A DNA stretch of 64,000 nucleotides, from positions 248,001 to 312,000 of the forward strand of contig NZ_QNRQ01000004.1 of NCBI RefSeq assembly GCF_003315175.1, in the 5' to 3' direction. This stretch comes from Eoetvoesiella caeni. Its GTDB lineage: Bacteria; Pseudomonadota; Gammaproteobacteria; Burkholderiales; Burkholderiaceae_B. A program made the position numbers and the translations under genes. The notes beneath the pieces were generated by a model that was not told where the DNA came from, did not search any database, and worked only from the letters and a program-made list of their open reading frames with translations. Below, one piece after another: positions 63,869 through 64,000 of this stretch (the stretch's first letter is position 1; each line of letters begins with the position of its first letter).

Positions 63869-64000
63869 ATGGTGGGATTTCGGAGACCAAACGGTAACGT
63901 TCTGAGTGGCGATCAGAACCTGTCGTTACCGAACGGTAACGTCCGTCGTCGTCTGCTTACTGCTGGCGTTGCCGCAGTGGGTGCACGCGTGGCTCCTGCA
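63869..64000 (+). CDS. 5' end of an exported protein gene, possibly aioX (partial)
   Basis: An open frame from ATG 63869 to the window end (44 codons). It contains a twin-arginine or Sec-like signal start: NVRRRLLTAGVAAVGARVAP. Divergent position from aioBA is where aioX-aioS-aioR often lie, and AioX is an exported arsenite-binding protein. The putative AioR dyads lie inside the first 25 codons, and they encode PNGNV twice, so the true start may be further downstream. Too short to identify firmly. Confidence 0.4.
   Translation, partial: MVGFRRPNGNVLSGDQNLSLPNGNVRRRLLTAGVAAVGARVAPA
63891..63941. promoter_or_regulatory. GGTAAC dyads, putative AioR binding sites
   Basis: A perfect palindrome, CGTTACCG and CGGTAACG around AA (63924-63941), plus a matching half site ACGGTAACGT at 63891-63900. 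They lie about 90-135 bp upstream of the predicted aioB start of transcription, the usual place for sigma-54 activator sites. A further GGTAAC stands at 63794-63799. Confidence 0.65.

Noticed and set aside
1-64000. CRISPR arrays, rRNA genes, insertion sequences
   Set aside because: No spaced repeat array other than the four iterons, no rRNA-like stretch and no transposase were found.

Overview
The window reads as a chromosome segment of a betaproteobacterium of the order Burkholderiales, most likely Alcaligenaceae (Bordetella/Achromobacter/Pusillimonas-like). This rests on the order hemA-prfA-prmC-grxD-ubiX, the atpI-atpB pair and the protein sequences. It is inference, not a database match.

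Region 1 (1-13,476) is ordinary chromosome: atpB (cut by the window edge), atpI, an enoyl-CoA hydratase, an M61 peptidase, an FAD oxidoreductase, folB, ttcA, a large MscS-type channel, ubiX, grxD, prmC, prfA and hemA.

Region 2 (13,477 to about 46,200) is the backbone of an integrative conjugative element, or integrated conjugative plasmid, entered at the 3' end of a tRNA-Phe gene. It begins with a P4-type tyrosine integrase and continues with a MobC-like gene interrupted by a HigBA-type toxin-antitoxin module. Next come TrbM/KikA, a complete VirB1-VirB11 type IV secretion operon with three extra genes between virB4 and virB5, and a TrfA-type replication initiator. The initiator is followed by four iterons and two DnaA boxes, a plasmid-style origin. 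Then come a TraK/TraL/TraM (Stb-like) module, a TrwB/TraD coupling protein and a MobF (TrwC-like) relaxase-helicase. A two-gene module (PHP-AAA/SMC-like ATPase plus a 101-aa protein) sits in opposite orientation between coupling protein and relaxase and is the best candidate for an anti-phage or nuclease system. After the relaxase come a SulP transporter with a universal stress protein, then SRAP/YedK, SSB, DUF3560 and RadC genes. The last two share a duplicated upstream cassette with a probable structured leader RNA (radC-motif-like).

Region 3 (about 46,200-59,350) is a copper-resistance island: a CPC-type P1B ATPase, a DUF305 membrane protein, CopA multicopper oxidase, CopB, a cupredoxin, cytochrome c, DUF411 and Met-rich periplasmic proteins, a DUF2933 protein, a 37-aa membrane peptide, an isolated DsbD N-domain, CopZ, a Cys-rich four-helix copper-storage-like protein and the CopRS two-component system. 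Four copies of one 18-bp palindrome-like box lie upstream of the ATPase, copA, DUF2933 and copR genes. I infer that they are CopR sites. CopZ instead has a MerR/CueR-type promoter.

Region 4 (59,350-64,000) is the start of an arsenite-oxidation island: moaA (molybdenum cofactor), aioA and aioB, with a textbook sigma-54 promoter upstream of aioB, GGTAAC-type dyads that look like AioR sites, and the divergent 5' end of an exported protein gene that may be aioX. No second att copy was seen. The copper and arsenic islands are therefore probably cargo of the same element, with the right end outside the window. That is inferred, not shown.
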